DNA of 64,000 nucleotides from Scenedesmus sp. ARA3 (lineage: Eukaryota > Chlorophyta > Chlorophyceae > Sphaeropleales > Scenedesmaceae). Below are positions 22,280 through 35,765 of this stretch, piece by piece. The notes under the pieces are model-generated. The model was given only the letters and a program-made list of their open reading frames with translations. It was not told where the DNA came from and searched no databases. The stretch lies in assembly GCA_004335835.1 (NCBI GenBank), contig RWJK01001421.1, forward strand, positions 52,669 through 116,668, given 5' to 3'. The position numbers and the translations under genes were made by a program. Within the stretch, counting starts at the first letter, position 1. Each line of letters opens with the position of its first letter.

Positions 22280-24623
22280 GTGGCTGCTGGTGATAAGGCC
22301 CCTGTCAATGATGCGTGCTTGCTGACACGCTGCCGCAGCCACAACTGGCATGCTTTGTATGTTGCAGCATGTCAGCTGCAGCGAGGCAGCAGTCGCAATG
22401 CGCTGGTCCCTCTGATGCTACTGCTGTCTGCGGGGCCCAGGGAGATGCATGTGTGCACACCTTGCAAGGTGTGAGCAGGCAGCTCCTGCTGCCCTGCTTA
22501 GTGTTGCGTTCTTTCTCAAGGATTTGTGTTGCTACAGTTCTGTGGAAGTGTGTCGTTTGAGCTGATCGTCAGTGTAGGGGCGCCTGCCATGGTGGCGGCA
22601 GCAAAATGAGTGCATTGCTGTGGCTGCTGATGCAGTGTGATGTGTGCAGGCAGCCTTGTGCGAGTGTCCTGAGCGCCAGACAGCAGCAGCTGAAGTTGCG
22701 CACGTGGTAGCAATGGTTTGTCAGGTGGCCTGCATTGTTGTGGCAGCGATTCCAGTCACAGGCATTGCGGTGTTGTGGTTCCGGCATGCAGCAGCTGCTG
22801 GCCAGCTCCCTGCACTGCTTGCTTGCTTGCTTGCGCTGTAGGGCAGCATGTGCCAGTGGTGCTGCGTCTGCTGCGCTGGTGTGCAATCGGGGCTGGATGG
22901 ATCAACACTGCAGGCACTGCTGCTGCAGACGTGCGCAGCGCTTGTCAAGCTCGTCGCATCGCAGCTTTGTAGCACTCATCAGCTACACTGCAGCATGCAG
23001 ATTTGCTGTGCCGTTGTTGACCGGTGCCTTTAAAGAGGCTAGCTCAGAGAGTGCAAGCTGCTTGTATCCGCCCAGCAGCAGCTGGGGTTGCATTGCACCT
23101 GTCTAGGCACCAGTCCAGGTCTCATTGAGGTTTGGCCAATTGCATATCTTGCGGCTGTTGTCTTTTTGGCCGGCCAGTTCTTTGTGCTATGTTTGTAAGG
23201 TCCGGCAAGCATCACTGATCACTGTTTGGCATGTGGCTTCTGGTCACTTGGGCTCTAGTTGTCAGATTAAGTGTTGCTGACGTGCTGCACATGCTGTGGC
23301 CCGCAGCCTGCTGAGCCTGCTGCTGTGGCCCGGGCCCCGCTGGGCTTTTGGGTAGGGTCGTCATTGCCGCTCTTGGATCCTGAACGGTTGCTGAGAGGCG
23401 TTTTGGGTGGTAACTGAAGGAGCGGCTGAACTTCAACTGGCCGTGCTTCTGCTGCGTAAAAGCACGGCCAGTTGAAGTTAAGCACGCAGCAGCGTGCGGA
23501 TGTAGCAATCCTGCTGCAGGCCAGACTGCTGTGGTGGACAGAAGGTGTCGGCGGCAAGGCTGCCACTGCTTCCAGACTCTTATCTGGCCTTAGCACATGG
23601 CTACACGCATATAATCCTCGTTCCTTGTGCAAGTACCGCCGCCTGCATCCTCCTGCTGCAGAAGCCCTGCAGTACTGCTGGCGAAACTCTGTGCAGTACT
23701 GACCAGAACCATGAACATCACCGAGGCCCAAGCATACCATCACATTAGCCAGGCGCTATCACCGGGACTTGTTTGGCTCGTCAATATGATTGTGTGCATG
23801 CTTGACAGGATCGGCTTGCACAGGCACCGTGCATCGGGTGCCGCTACCAACACTCGCTGTAGGCCTCTCTCGCCTAATTATGCATCGAATTTCAAATATT
23901 AGATACGATCTTTAAGTGATGATGCCTGTGTGGAGATCGGCGCGCCTGAGGCAAGTTCACATTACTCCAGCCTGCTTTGCTGTGCTGTCTGCCTTGTTTG
24001 TGCGTGTTTTACATATGAAGTACTGATAGTCTGCATAGCCAGCAACCGTTGCTTCTTGCAGCCGTTTCGACCGATACAACAGAACAGCTGCTGCTTGCTT
24101 TGCTGCGAGTCATGCTGGCATCAGGCCACGCATGCACGGCGTGGTTGTAAGCATGTCTCATGTCCGATGCGTGGGAGGGTGTTGTACTGGATGCAGGCAG
24201 ACATGCAGCCATGCCAGGCAGAGCAGCCATGCTGCCACAGCAGTAGGCAGGCCCAAGCCAGCCCAAGCCAGGAACCACACCCTCACAGCGTGCTGTTCTT
24301 GACCTTCTGCAGGTCTCAACACATGTGTGCTGGTGCAAAGGTTTTGATGCTATCAACTGCGCTGCAGCAAGGTGAGGAGCAGTGTGCTGCGCTCACACTG
24401 CCAGCTGTTTTCCTGTGCAGACAGCTTGGCATGCTTGCGCCAAGGGACAGCTGTCTCAAGTGCTTTAGTGCGCCCCGCCCGCCACATTCCTGACGTTTGT
24501 GGAAGTACATTGTTCACAACTCTGCTGATTTTGTGTTTGGGGTGCACGCCGCTGCCTGCTGGCCTGCAGGACTTTGGCTGTAAGTGAGGCCCAGCAGCAG
24601 CAGCAGCAGCAGCAGCAGCTGAC
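22092..24623. other. Intergenic, no gene seen, with a perfect hairpin
   Basis: Contains CAG runs just after the preceding stop, a copy of the last exon end (22200-22245) and the hairpin at 23429-23479. No coding frame is convincing. The last part is the 5' UTR of the kinase gene, with an AGC run immediately before its ATG. Confidence 0.5.
23429..23479. repeat. Perfect 20-bp inverted repeat, 11-base loop
   Basis: Arm AACTTCAACTGGCCGTGCTT (23429-23448) is exactly complementary to 23460-23479. A transcript would fold into a strong hairpin; it could be a small-RNA precursor, a terminator-like structure or a transposon relic. Confidence 0.9.
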
Positions 24624-27600
24624 ATGGCCAGCAGCAGCAGCGACAAGGACGCAGGAGCTGGCAGCAGCAGTGGCTGCAGCAGCCCAGCTGCATTGCCAGA
24701 AGAAGGTGTCAGTGACCCTGCAGCATCTCCTGCAGCTGCAGACGCAGCGCCAGTGCTTGCAGGACAGGCAGGTGCCGCAGCGCACGGCAGTGCAGCAGCT
24801 GCCCGCGATGTGCAGCGCCCGATTGATGCAGCACTTGCAGCAGCAGCGCCGCCAACTATTGGGGCAGCAGGCAATGCCAGCAGCAGCAGCGGCAGTAGTG
24901 CGGCTGCAGGCGCTGGCGCAGCAGGCATGCAGTTGATTCGGCATGAGAAGCCGCTGGTGGAGCGCGCTGGCGCAAATGCACGCAGCAGCTTTGACGCGGA
25001 GTACTGCATCAACCTGGTGAGATTTTTTTTCGTTCTGTTTTGTATTGTGGTTATGGTGTGAACCTCAGTGCATGTAGAAGTGTATGCCTTGCCTGGACGA
25101 ATGTACGGACGCTCAGCTGGTCAATGCATCCAAACACAGCACACTGCTGTTGGGCGTGGTGGAGGGCATGCTTGGCATACGTCAGCGGCATGCTGTGCTG
25201 CTCACAGGCATTGCATGCACCCTCCCCCCCAGCAGTGCTGCATCAGCCATACGCAACGCATCTACAGCAGCAGTTTTGGCATGACCCCAGATGCCGGTCA
25301 AGACATGCCAGCATTTAACGACCTTTTCACTGCTGCCCCTCCGCCTGCTGGCCTGCTGCTGTGGCCATTTTTTTGACGGCCTTCTGCTGTTGTACACCTG
25401 CAGCCGCTGGCAGCCAGGGCGCAGCTGTCGCGTGCGATCATCACAGACACGCTGCAGGCGCTGCCGGTGCCTCCCGAGCGCGTCAGCAACGTGCAGGAGC
25501 CTGTGGTGCTGATGCATCAGGTGCGTGCACAGCTGGCCAACGTGTGGTGTGTTGACAGCGCGTTTGCATGCATGCTTGTTGGCGTTGTGCAGGAGCCCGT
25601 GGTGCTGATGCATCAGGTGCGCGCAGCTGCTCAGCTTGTTTGGTTTGTATATGTGCACGTGGCACGTGTCTGCTTGCCAAGGATGGCGTGCTGTTCCGTG
25701 ATTTGGCGCTGCAAGGAGTGCGGTGGTGGTAGAAAAGCATTCTTTGAAAAGGAGGCAGCATGGCAAGGGCGGATTGAGGCATGTGCTGGTGTCTGTGTGT
25801 TGCTTGCAGCGAATCCTGCAAAGGCCAAACATGTGTATTTTCAATCTGTTTGTGTATTGTCAATCTGTTTGCGCCTGTTTGGTGCCTGATATCCAAGCAG
25901 CTGCTTGCAGGATGGCTTTGTCATGTGTAGCAGCAGCTGCTGGCGGTGCGTCTTACCTGGCCAGATTGAATATGCACCATGTGGGTGTGATGAGTTGCCT
26001 GCCGGTTCTATCTCACCGCGCTACGCTGCCTACGCCTACGGCTGTACTCACTGCTGCTACCGCTGCTGTGTCCTGCAGGTGGACGCGCACAGCATGGATG
26101 TGCGCATTGTGCACAGCTTCACAGCCAACTTCGACGACCCACTGGAGCAGGTGTACGCGCGCGCAGTGGCAGCAAAGCAGGAGGCAGCAGCAGCAGCAGC
26201 AGCAGCAGTGGCAGCAGCATGTGCGGCGAGCCGGCCGCCGCTGCCTGCTGGCTCCAGCAGACCTGGTGCACACCGCAACCACCACAACCATCATCGCCAC
26301 CAGTCCCAAAAGCAGGAAGACGCTGAGGTTGAGCAGCCTTGCTGCACTTGTTATGAGCTGGGTGAGGAAGATGAGCAGATGCTGCCCAGCAACATCAAGC
26401 GATCTGCTGCATGCGTCGTGCATGAGCTGCACACAGATGCAGAGACGGAGCACTCGGCAGCCACCAACAGCTGCGACGAAAGCATCTCGCAGCCGTCTTC
26501 GATTGATAGCATCGCAGCAGCAGCAGCAGCGGCGGCAGCAGCGGCAGCTGGTCCCAGTGCATCAGCGTTTGGCGCCAGTCCCTTTCAGGCTGTTGGGCAG
26601 CAGCCCTTTGGTATGCGCAGCAGCAGGCCGTCAGATGATGCACAGCAGCAGCAGCAGCAGCCACGGCACCGGCGGCAGCAGCAGCAGCGGCATGTTGGCT
26701 TTGCTGACGCTGCCTCGCCGGTGCATGGCGGGCAGCGCGTGAGCGTGGAGGTCATGCGCAGCAGCAACAGCAGCAGCACAGCAGACGCTGCTGCCGGCAG
26801 CAGCAGCAGGGCGGCTGACGGGTACGTTTCTGCAGCGCTGCCGACACGCATTGAGTCTGTGGATGACTCAGCGTCTGAGAGCAGCCGCATCTATGCTAGC
26901 GCAGCACGAGACAGGCAGCGACGCGGCACTGTCAGTGCTCCTGATCAGCAGCAGCAGCAGCAGCAAGACTGGTGGTCGGGCCCTAGCAGCAGCGGCAGCG
27001 AGCGCAGCAGCACTAGCACAGCTGCCGGCAATGCAGGCGGCAGCGAGCGCAGCAGCAGCGCGTGCGAGCCTTCTCAGCCGCCTTCTAGCCAAGGCACTGA
27101 CGCAGTGTTTCCTGGGCCTGGGGTAGCAGCGGATCTGCAGCAGCATGCAGTGTTGGTGCACATGACGCACCGGCACACTGCACATGGGCATGAAGAGGTG
27201 GAGGTGCAGCCACTGCCTAGGCAGGATGCGGCGCGGCAGCAGCAGCAGCAGATCATGCTGCGCTCGCAGCAGCAGCAGCAGCAGTATGGCTTCGAGCCGG
27301 TCAAACCCCAGTCAAACCCCATGGATGCGCACATTCTGCACCAGCCAGATGGGTTTGTACCGCTGAGCGGTACAACTGCAGGCCCTGCTGCTGTTGCAGC
27401 TGCTGCATCAGCCCGCGATCAGCACCAGCAGCAGCAGGCACATGCAGGCGCTGCTGCTGACCCAGCAGCAGCAGCAGCAGCAGCGGCAGCAGCAGCATCT
27501 GGCAGCCATGCTGAGGGTGGTGCTGTGGGTGCCTGGCTGCAAAGCTGGGCCTCCAGCAGCACAAAAGGCGGCACACTTGTCATGCCGCAGCAGCAGCAGC

Positions 27601-29566
27601 ACGCGCAGTACCACCACCAGCAGCTGATGCAGCAGCAGCAGCAGCGTGGCCACGGGCCGAGCTTCATGCGCGGGTTTGCGCCGCGCTGTGAGTGGGAGCT
27701 TGATCCGCGGCAGGTGCTGGTGGGGCGGCGGCTGGCGGTGGGCGGCTTTGCTGAGGTGTTCCTGGGCAAGTACGAGGTGAGCGAGAGGCTTGCAGGATGT
27801 TGCACGGGACTTTGCACACAGGCGCTGCAGGACTTCGGTGCCGTGCGCTTCAGTCTTTGTGGCAGGCTGCTGAAGCTGCCATTTGCTGTGATGTTTACAA
27901 TCCCCACTCCCACACGACTTCCTTCGTGCTGCTCCGTGAGTCAATGACACGTCAACTTCTGCTGCAGGGCACGGTGGTGGCGATCAAGCGTCTGCTGACC
28001 AACGACGCCGCCACCATCGAGCGCTTCGTGGGCGAGGTGCGCATGCTGGCACGGCTGCGCCACCCCAACCTCATCCTGTTCATGGGCTACTGCACGCTGC
28101 CGGAGCTGTGCATTGTCAGCGAGTTCATGTCCAAGGGCAGCCTGTATGGCGTGCTGCACTCGCCGGAGGCGCGCAAGCAGCGCGCCGCAGCCGCACGCAA
28201 GCAGGAGCAGCAGCACTCAAGAGGTCATCCTGCAGAGGAGCAGAATGCAGAGGATGCAGAGGAGAATGCGGCTGCAGGCAATGCAGCAGCAGCAGCAGCG
28301 CTGGCGGCTGCGCCCAGCCAGGAGTTCCTGTCCCTGGAGCTGGCGGGCACTGCGGCGGAGCAGCAGCAGCGGCGGCTGGAGGCGCTGGAGCCGAAGCTGC
28401 AGCGGCTGGTGGCGGTGGCTGTGGCGAGAGGCATGGCATACCTGCACACGCGCACGCCACCCATCCTGCACCTGGTGAGAGGGGTTGGAAGTGGCCGGCT
28501 GACAGCTGACAGGATATATTAGTTGGGAGCGCAGCAGCTAAAGTGCTTCTGGTGTGCGGCGCCATGTTTAGCTGCACTGTGTTGGATGGCCGGGTGAGCT
28601 GCAATCGGCCTGTGTGTGTGTGTGGGGCGCGGCGGCTGGAGGCGCTGGAGCCGAAGCTGCAGCGGCTGGTGGCGGTAGCTGTTGCAAGGGGCATGGCGTA
28701 CCTGCACACGCGCACGCCACCCATCCTGCACCTGGTGAGCTGCGGTGACTGGTGGGGCAGCTGTGGCGGCTTCAGTTTGCATTGTTCTGCATGGTGTTTG
28801 ATGGTGTACCTGCACACGCGCACACCGCCCATCCTGCACCTGGTGAGCTGCAGTTTCCTGGTGGATGTGCGCTGGCGCGTGCATGTGAAGCTCACACTGA
28901 ACAAAGCACGCTGCACAAAACCGCTCATCAGAACAACACCGGTCAATGTGCGGCAACGCGCCACCTATTATAGCTTGCTTGTGCAGGACCTCAAGTCTAG
29001 CAACATTCTGGTTGATGAGCGCTGGCACGTGAACATCACCGACTTCCGGCTGCCATCAACCTACTATTTATTGCTAAATCGCCTGCTGTATTGCGTGCAT
29101 CTGCAGGACCTCAAGTCTCCGAACATCCTGGTTGATGAGCGCTGGCGCGTGAAGATCACCGACTTTGGTCTGAGCCGCGCGCGGCAGCGCACCTTTGTCA
29201 GCAGCAGCGCGCAGGGCGGCACGCCAGAGTGGATGGCGCCCGAGGTGCTGCGCTGCGAGAGCGTGGCGGAGCCGGCTGACGTGTACAGGTGCGTTGAGTG
29301 GTTGCTTGAGGCGCTGGCGTGGACATGTGCGCGTATGGGCAAGGGGGCTGGTGTGTGCTAGGGAGGTGTGCTTGCGCCCGAGGTGCTTCGCTGCGAGAGC
29401 GTGGCGGAGCCGGCTGACGTGTATAGGTGCGGCATATGGGCAGTGGTTGCTGCTACAAATTACCTGCCCTGCTGTACCGCTCAGCTGCCGAGCTACTGAG
29501 CTGCTGTACCTTGCGGCTTAGTGGCTGTGCTCATCCGTGCGCATTGGCAGCACTGCTGACTGTTCA

Positions 29567-29597
<31 letters not shown>

Positions 29598-30599
29598 AGC
29601 TACGGCGTGGTGCTATGGGAGCTCATCACTGGCAGGGCGCCCTGGGAGAACTACAACCCCATGCAGGTGAGGGGCATTTACCACACTGGCAATGTCGAAT
29701 CACTGATGGTTTGCATAACCCTGAAATGCATCACAATGTAGTTCTGCGCATGCAGCAGATTGTGCACATCCAAGATGCACGAAGGCATCCATGCACGGCG
29801 CCTACTCAACGCCCATGCTCTAGCTCCTGCAGCTGCTCGCAGCTGATGTCCCCTTTACATGGGCACTGCCACCCTGCAGCTGCTGCGCAGCCGATGTCCC
29901 CTTCACATGGGCACTGCCACCCTTTGCCTCCTCACAACTGATAACATCAATAGCACTCTCAGCACACCGCGCGCCGCCGCCGCCGCCGCCACTGCTGCTG
30001 CTGCTGCTGCTGCTGCTGCCGCAGGTGGTGGCCATGGTGGGCTTCCGCGAGCTGCAGCTGCCCCTGCCCACCTCCGCCTCCGAGCCCTTCCTACTCGAGC
30101 TCTGCAAGCGCTGCCTAGCACGCGACCCAGCAGCACGGCCCAGCTTCCCGCAGATCTCGGCGCTGCTGGATCAGCACTACGGGCCGCCCTCATGGGCAGC
30201 ACATGCGACGCCGCTGATGCCACCCACGCCGCGGCCGGCGCTGCTGGCACAAGCAGCAGCAGGGGCGGGGGCAGAGGCGGGGTCGCTGCGGCAGGCGCCT
30301 GCTGTTATTGCGCTGCCGGCGCCGCCTGCAGCAGCTGCAGCACAGCAGCAGCAGCAGGATGCGGAGGTGCGGCATGGTCAGTCAAGCGCTGTGGTCGCTG
30401 CTACTGCTGCTCAGGCTTCCCCGTTTGCTGGCAACATGGCCCCATGGTCGGTTGAGTCGGTGCAGCAGTTGTCGGAGCAGGGGCAGCAGCAGGGGCAGCA
30501 GCAGGGGCAGCAGGCACCTGCTGTTCAGGCTTCTCCATTTGCTGGCAACGTGGCACCTTGGTCTGTTGAGTCTGTGCAGCAGCTAGCAGAGCAGGCTGC

Positions 30600-30640
<41 letters not shown>

Positions 30641-32766
30641 TGCAGGAGCAGGAGCAACAACAGGCAGTGGCGCCTCTGCCCTCTCCGTTTGCTGGCAACA
30701 TGGCTCCCTGGTCTGTTGAGTCAGTGCAACAACTCCACCCGCATCCTGAGCACCAAGCACCTGGCAGCACTGCTACCCAGCAGCAACAGCAGCAGCAGCA
30801 GCAAGCAGCAGCCGCTCCTGCTGCCGCACAGCTCGTGTCCCCGTTTGCCGGCAACATGGCTCCTTGGTCAGTTGAGTCGATCCAGAGCATGCATGAGGAG
30901 GCCAGGACTGCAGCAGCAGCACTAGGCACTCGGCAGAGCAGCAGCACCGGCGCCAGCAGCAGCAGCGCGGCAAGCGCGCCTGCGAGTGGCACGAGCAGCA
31001 GCACTGCCGCTGCTGCTGCTGCCGTCAATGCACAGCTGGTGGCCAAGGGTGCTGCTGCCAGCGAAAAGGATGCTGCCGCCGCAGCAGCTGCACTGGCAGC
31101 TGGTGGGAATACAGCAGCACCAACGCCAAGTCAGTCTGGCGCTGCTGCTGCTGCTGCCGGCCCTGCTGCAGCAGCCGTGCAGGCCAGTCATCCAGAGGCT
31201 GCTGCTGGTGCTGCTACTGCTGCTGTTCTAGGCTCCTTTGGCAGTCCCTGCGTGCCTAGCCCGCCCGACTTGCTGGCGCCACAACAGCAGCAGCAGCAGG
31301 CGCCGCAGCAGCAGCGGCACAGGAAGCAAGCAGGTGCAGATGTGGCAGCAGCGGCAGCGGTGGTGCAGGAAGCAGCAGCAGCAACAGCTGCTGAGGAGCC
31401 TTCCACAGCTGCGAGGGTTGCTGCTGCTGTCACGCCCAGCACTGATGTGGCAGCAGCAGCAGCAGCTTCAGCAGCAGCAGCAGCAGCAGCGGTGTGCTCA
31501 GACTCGCCGACACCTCCGCTGCACTTCAGGCCAGGCCCTGCGTGCCTCTACACTCCAGTGAAGGTGGGGGCAGCGGCAGCAGCAGCAGCAGCGGCAGCTG
31601 GCGCGCAACCTGAGCTGCGCAGCAGCAGCGCCAGCAGCAGCCGAGCCGCATCTGCCCCCGTGCCCTCAATGGAGCAGCATGCAGCAGCTTGGCATAACTT
31701 ACTAACCGCTGCTGGATCCACGCCAGGCCCTGGTAGCCTGCTGCAGCAGCAGCAGCAGCACGAGCTAGACGGATCTACAGGTTCATATATACCTTCTGAT
31801 GGGTCTTTCCTGCATAGCTTGTGGCCCTCCATGACAACAAATGCGAGCAGGTCATCCTACAGCAGCAGCAGCGTGGCGGCCAGCCGCCAGGCAAGCTGCG
31901 GGCGGCGGCAGCAGCGCAGCAGCAGCGCCGACGGGGCTGCTGCTGCTGCTGCGGATGGTGAGGGTGGCGGGGAAGGTAAGGGTAGCCGCGGCCGCAGCAG
32001 CAATGCAGGTGGTTGCAGCGATGACGCTGATGATGCTGGTGGTGATGCTGCAGATGATGATAGTGATAGTGACGGCGGCCCGGATGGTGGCAAGGCTGGT
32101 TGTCGCAGTCGATATCACCACCCACAGCAGCAGCAGCAGCAGCAGCAGGTAGGGCAGGGAGAGTCACCGCCAGCGGTCCTTGACAGCACAACAGCAGCGG
32201 GCGGCAGCCAGCAGTGTAACATGGACTCCAGCACAGAAGCTGGCAGCGACTGCAGCCGCAGCAGTAGCCCAGACACAAGCCACCAGCAGCAGCAGCAGAG
32301 TGAGGCTGCAGCGTCGCTGCCTGTGTACCAGATGTGGCCGGTGCTGATTGTGCAGCAGCAGCAGCAGCAGGTGCAGGATGTGCCGCTGCTGCTCAAGTGT
32401 GCTGCACCTGCTGATGGAATGAAGAAGAGTGCAAATAGCTTGCCTTCAGGCAGCTCGCTGCGTGGACAGGCGCTTGCAGCACCAGCAGCAGCAGCAGGAG
32501 CAAAGCAGCTGCTTCAGCGGCATGGTAGTGCCTCGTCAGCAGTGCAAGAGGCTGCAAGCGATGACCTGGCGGCGGCTGGCAGCAACGATGTGGATGCTGC
32601 TGCAGATGCTGGTGGTGCTGGTGTTGCTGCAGCAGCAGACAACAGCAATGACAGGGCTGCAGAGTGCGGCTCATTCAGTGCTGCGCCAGGAGCAGCACCA
32701 GCAGCAGCAGCAGCTGCATCGTCTCACAAAGTTTCAAGGCCACTGTCTGCTTCACAGAGAATGCAG

Positions 32767-32809
<43 letters not shown>

Positions 32810-33042
32810 TTGTTGCTGATGGCGCTGATGTGTGTGTGGTTGCGCCTGAGCAGCAGCAGCAGCAGCATTCTGTGCAGCTGCAGCAACTCTCAAAGCAGCA
32901 GCAGGAGCTGTACTACCACATACAGCAGCAGCAGCAGCAACTATCAGAGCAGCAGCACGAGCAGCAGGTCGGCAATGCAGCACTGCCCAAGCACGTCACA
33001 AACTACGGCCGCAGCTTCAGCTTTGACGCATCTGTGCTGCGC

Positions 33043-33074
<32 letters not shown>

Positions 33075-33264
33075 GGTCAGCACGTATCAGCGCAAGGGCC
33101 GCTTCACTGTGCAGACCACCACCAAGATTCCTTCAGCCAGCAGCAGCTTTGTGGACCTCAGCAGCGGGCAGGAGCTGGCAGCAGCAGCAGCAGCAGCAGG
33201 GGATGATGATGATGCAGCTGGTGGCAGTGCAATGGAGGACCCGCGGTCATCACCACCACCTGCT

Positions 33265-33295
<31 letters not shown>

Positions 33296-33427
33296 GGGTA
33301 CATGATGGCGCTGGCAGCTACCAGCTGCCGCTGTTGATAGATGCTGCTGGTGTAGCTGCTCCCAGGTCACTGCCTGCACGCCTGCTGCATGGCCAGCAGC
33401 AGCAGCAGCAGCAGCAGCAGGGCTCGG

Positions 33428-33459
<32 letters not shown>

Positions 33460-33779
33460 ATGTCTGCTGCTGCAGCAGCGTCTGCTGCTGCCATGTCTGG
33501 TGCTGATGTCAGCCTCGAGCTTATGTCTGCCTTTGCATGCTGCACAGGGGCGCTGCTGTGCGACCTTACTGACCTGTCATGTGAGCGGCATACGCTGCCT
33601 GGCGTTGCAGCAGCAGCAGCGCCACTTGACAGCATGGCTGCTGCTGCAGCTGCAGCAGCAGTGGCAGCTGGCCAGCCATGCAGCCATGGCCACCAGCAGC
33701 AGCAGCAGCAGCAGCCGGGCATTCAGATGATGCTTAGTGCGCCGACGCTGCCCATCTTGCCACAACCCAGCAGCTCTGG

Positions 33780-33812
<33 letters not shown>

Positions 33813-34850
33813 CTTGCCCACGACACCGAAGAGCAGCCACACCCTGCAGCAGCAGCAGCAGCAGCAGAGCCGGCGGCACAGAGGCATCAGCTCCCCTGGG
33901 GCTCTGCTCAGCCACAGCAGCAGCAGCAAGGGCCTGTCCTCGCAGCCCTCGCTGACTCAGCAGCTGCAGATGCACTTCTCAACAGGCTCACTGGCACTGG
34001 CTGGAGGCGGGCTGTGTTACAAGAGTGGCAGGTTCTCTGTGACCGTGGAGCAGCAGCAGCAGCAGGATGCCAAGCAGGCTGCAGGTATGAAGGCGTGCAG
34101 CAGCACAGGGATGCTGGCTGCTGGCCCAGCAGCAGCAGCAGCAGCAGGTAGTGTGCCTGGCTTGCGGCATGTTGCTGGCAGCTGCAGCAACCTGCACCTC
34201 TTGCAGCAGCAGCAGCAGCAGGGTGCTGGTGCTGATGCGCTGTACCTCACCGTGCCAGGCGGCGTGCGGCGCAGCACAAGCGACATCACAAATGCAGTGC
34301 AGCAGCTTGCTGCTGAGCTGCCCATGGCCCCAACAGCAGCAGCAGCAGCAGCAGCAGGGTCAAGTGCCGTGGATGCATTGTGTCCTTCTGTGAGTGCTGC
34401 TGATAGCTGCAGCCGCTTCTGGAGCAGTGCAGGGCCTTCCCTGGCGCCTAGTCAGCGCGCTTCAGATGCAGAAGGGGGGCTGCAGCAGCAGGGGCCTAGC
34501 CAGAGGACCAGCAGCAGCGGCAACCTAGCAGCAGCAGCAGCAGGCAGGCAGGATCAGCTGGATCCTGTTGCAGCAATGCTACATGGCAGCTCTGCAAGCA
34601 CTCAGATCAGCAGCAGCAGCCCCGCCCTTGGCTCTCCAGCAGTAGCAGCAGTAGCAGCACAGCCAGACGATTACCGTGTTGCTAGCTTGTCGTACGGCCT
34701 TGCTCCTGGCAGCCTGGGTTTAGGGTGTAGCTGCGGCTTAAGCCCTGAGCCTGAGGCTGCTGCAGCGGCACACCCTGCTCTAGCTTGCGCTGCTCCGTTC
34801 AGGGCTGTGTCACCAGTGCAGCACAGTCCAGCAGGTGACTGGCACACACC

Positions 34851-34882
<32 letters not shown>

Positions 34883-35733
34883 GTCCAGGTTCGCCGCCGC
34901 TGCACATGCGGCGGCAGCTGGCACATCCGCCGCCGCACCTGCTGCTGCCCGCATCTGCTGCATTAGCGCAGCAGGGCGCTGTCCCGCTGCCGTTGCAGCA
35001 GCAGCAGCAGGGCTTGGCCGCAACGCCAGCAGCAGCAGCAGCAGGGTCTGCAGTGTCACCACTGGAAGCTCAGCTGTCTCACCACAGCAGCAGGTGCTCT
35101 GTGACATCACTTGGCGGCTCATCAGCTCTCCCTCAGCAGCCGGTCAGCCGCACTGCCAGCACTGCCAGCAGCGGCAGTGCACTGTCACCTCGCAGCGTAG
35201 CAGCAGCAGCCAGCGGTAAACCTCCATTGGGGCCGCCACACTGCAGCTGCAGAACCCCAAGCCCTAACGCCACACCCTGCCCCAGCCCCCGTCCCAAATC
35301 TGCTGCACCAGCTGCAGCAGCAGGGGCAGCAGCAGCAGCAACTAGGGACTACTGTAGGGGGAGGTTCCAGGTGCATGAGTCACCTTTGGTGGGGCCAATT
35401 CAGCAGCACCAGGCGCCTCGTGGCAGCAGCAGCAGCAGCGGCGGCGGCGGCGGCGGAGGGTTAGGCGCTGCGAGTGTGGCGGGTTGCGCGTCGCCTGTGG
35501 CAGCAGCTGCGGCGGGGCCAGGTGCGGCTGCCGTGTTTGCGGCACACCTGCAGCAGGAGGCGCAGCAGCAGCAGCAGCAGGTTGTGTTGAAGCCCCGTGC
35601 AGGTGGGCAGTGCGATGCTGTTGGGTCTGTAGCAGCTGGCCAGCTGAGTTGGGCTGGCGTGGTGGCTGGAGGCTGCTGCTCGCCACCCCCTGTGGCCCCA
35701 CACAGCAGCAGCAGCAGCAGCAGACCGCAATCT

Positions 35734-35765
<32 letters not shown>

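Noticed and set aside
28983..29060. First kinase DLKS exon as the functional one
   Set aside because: It has DFR instead of DFG and no continuation into the activation segment.
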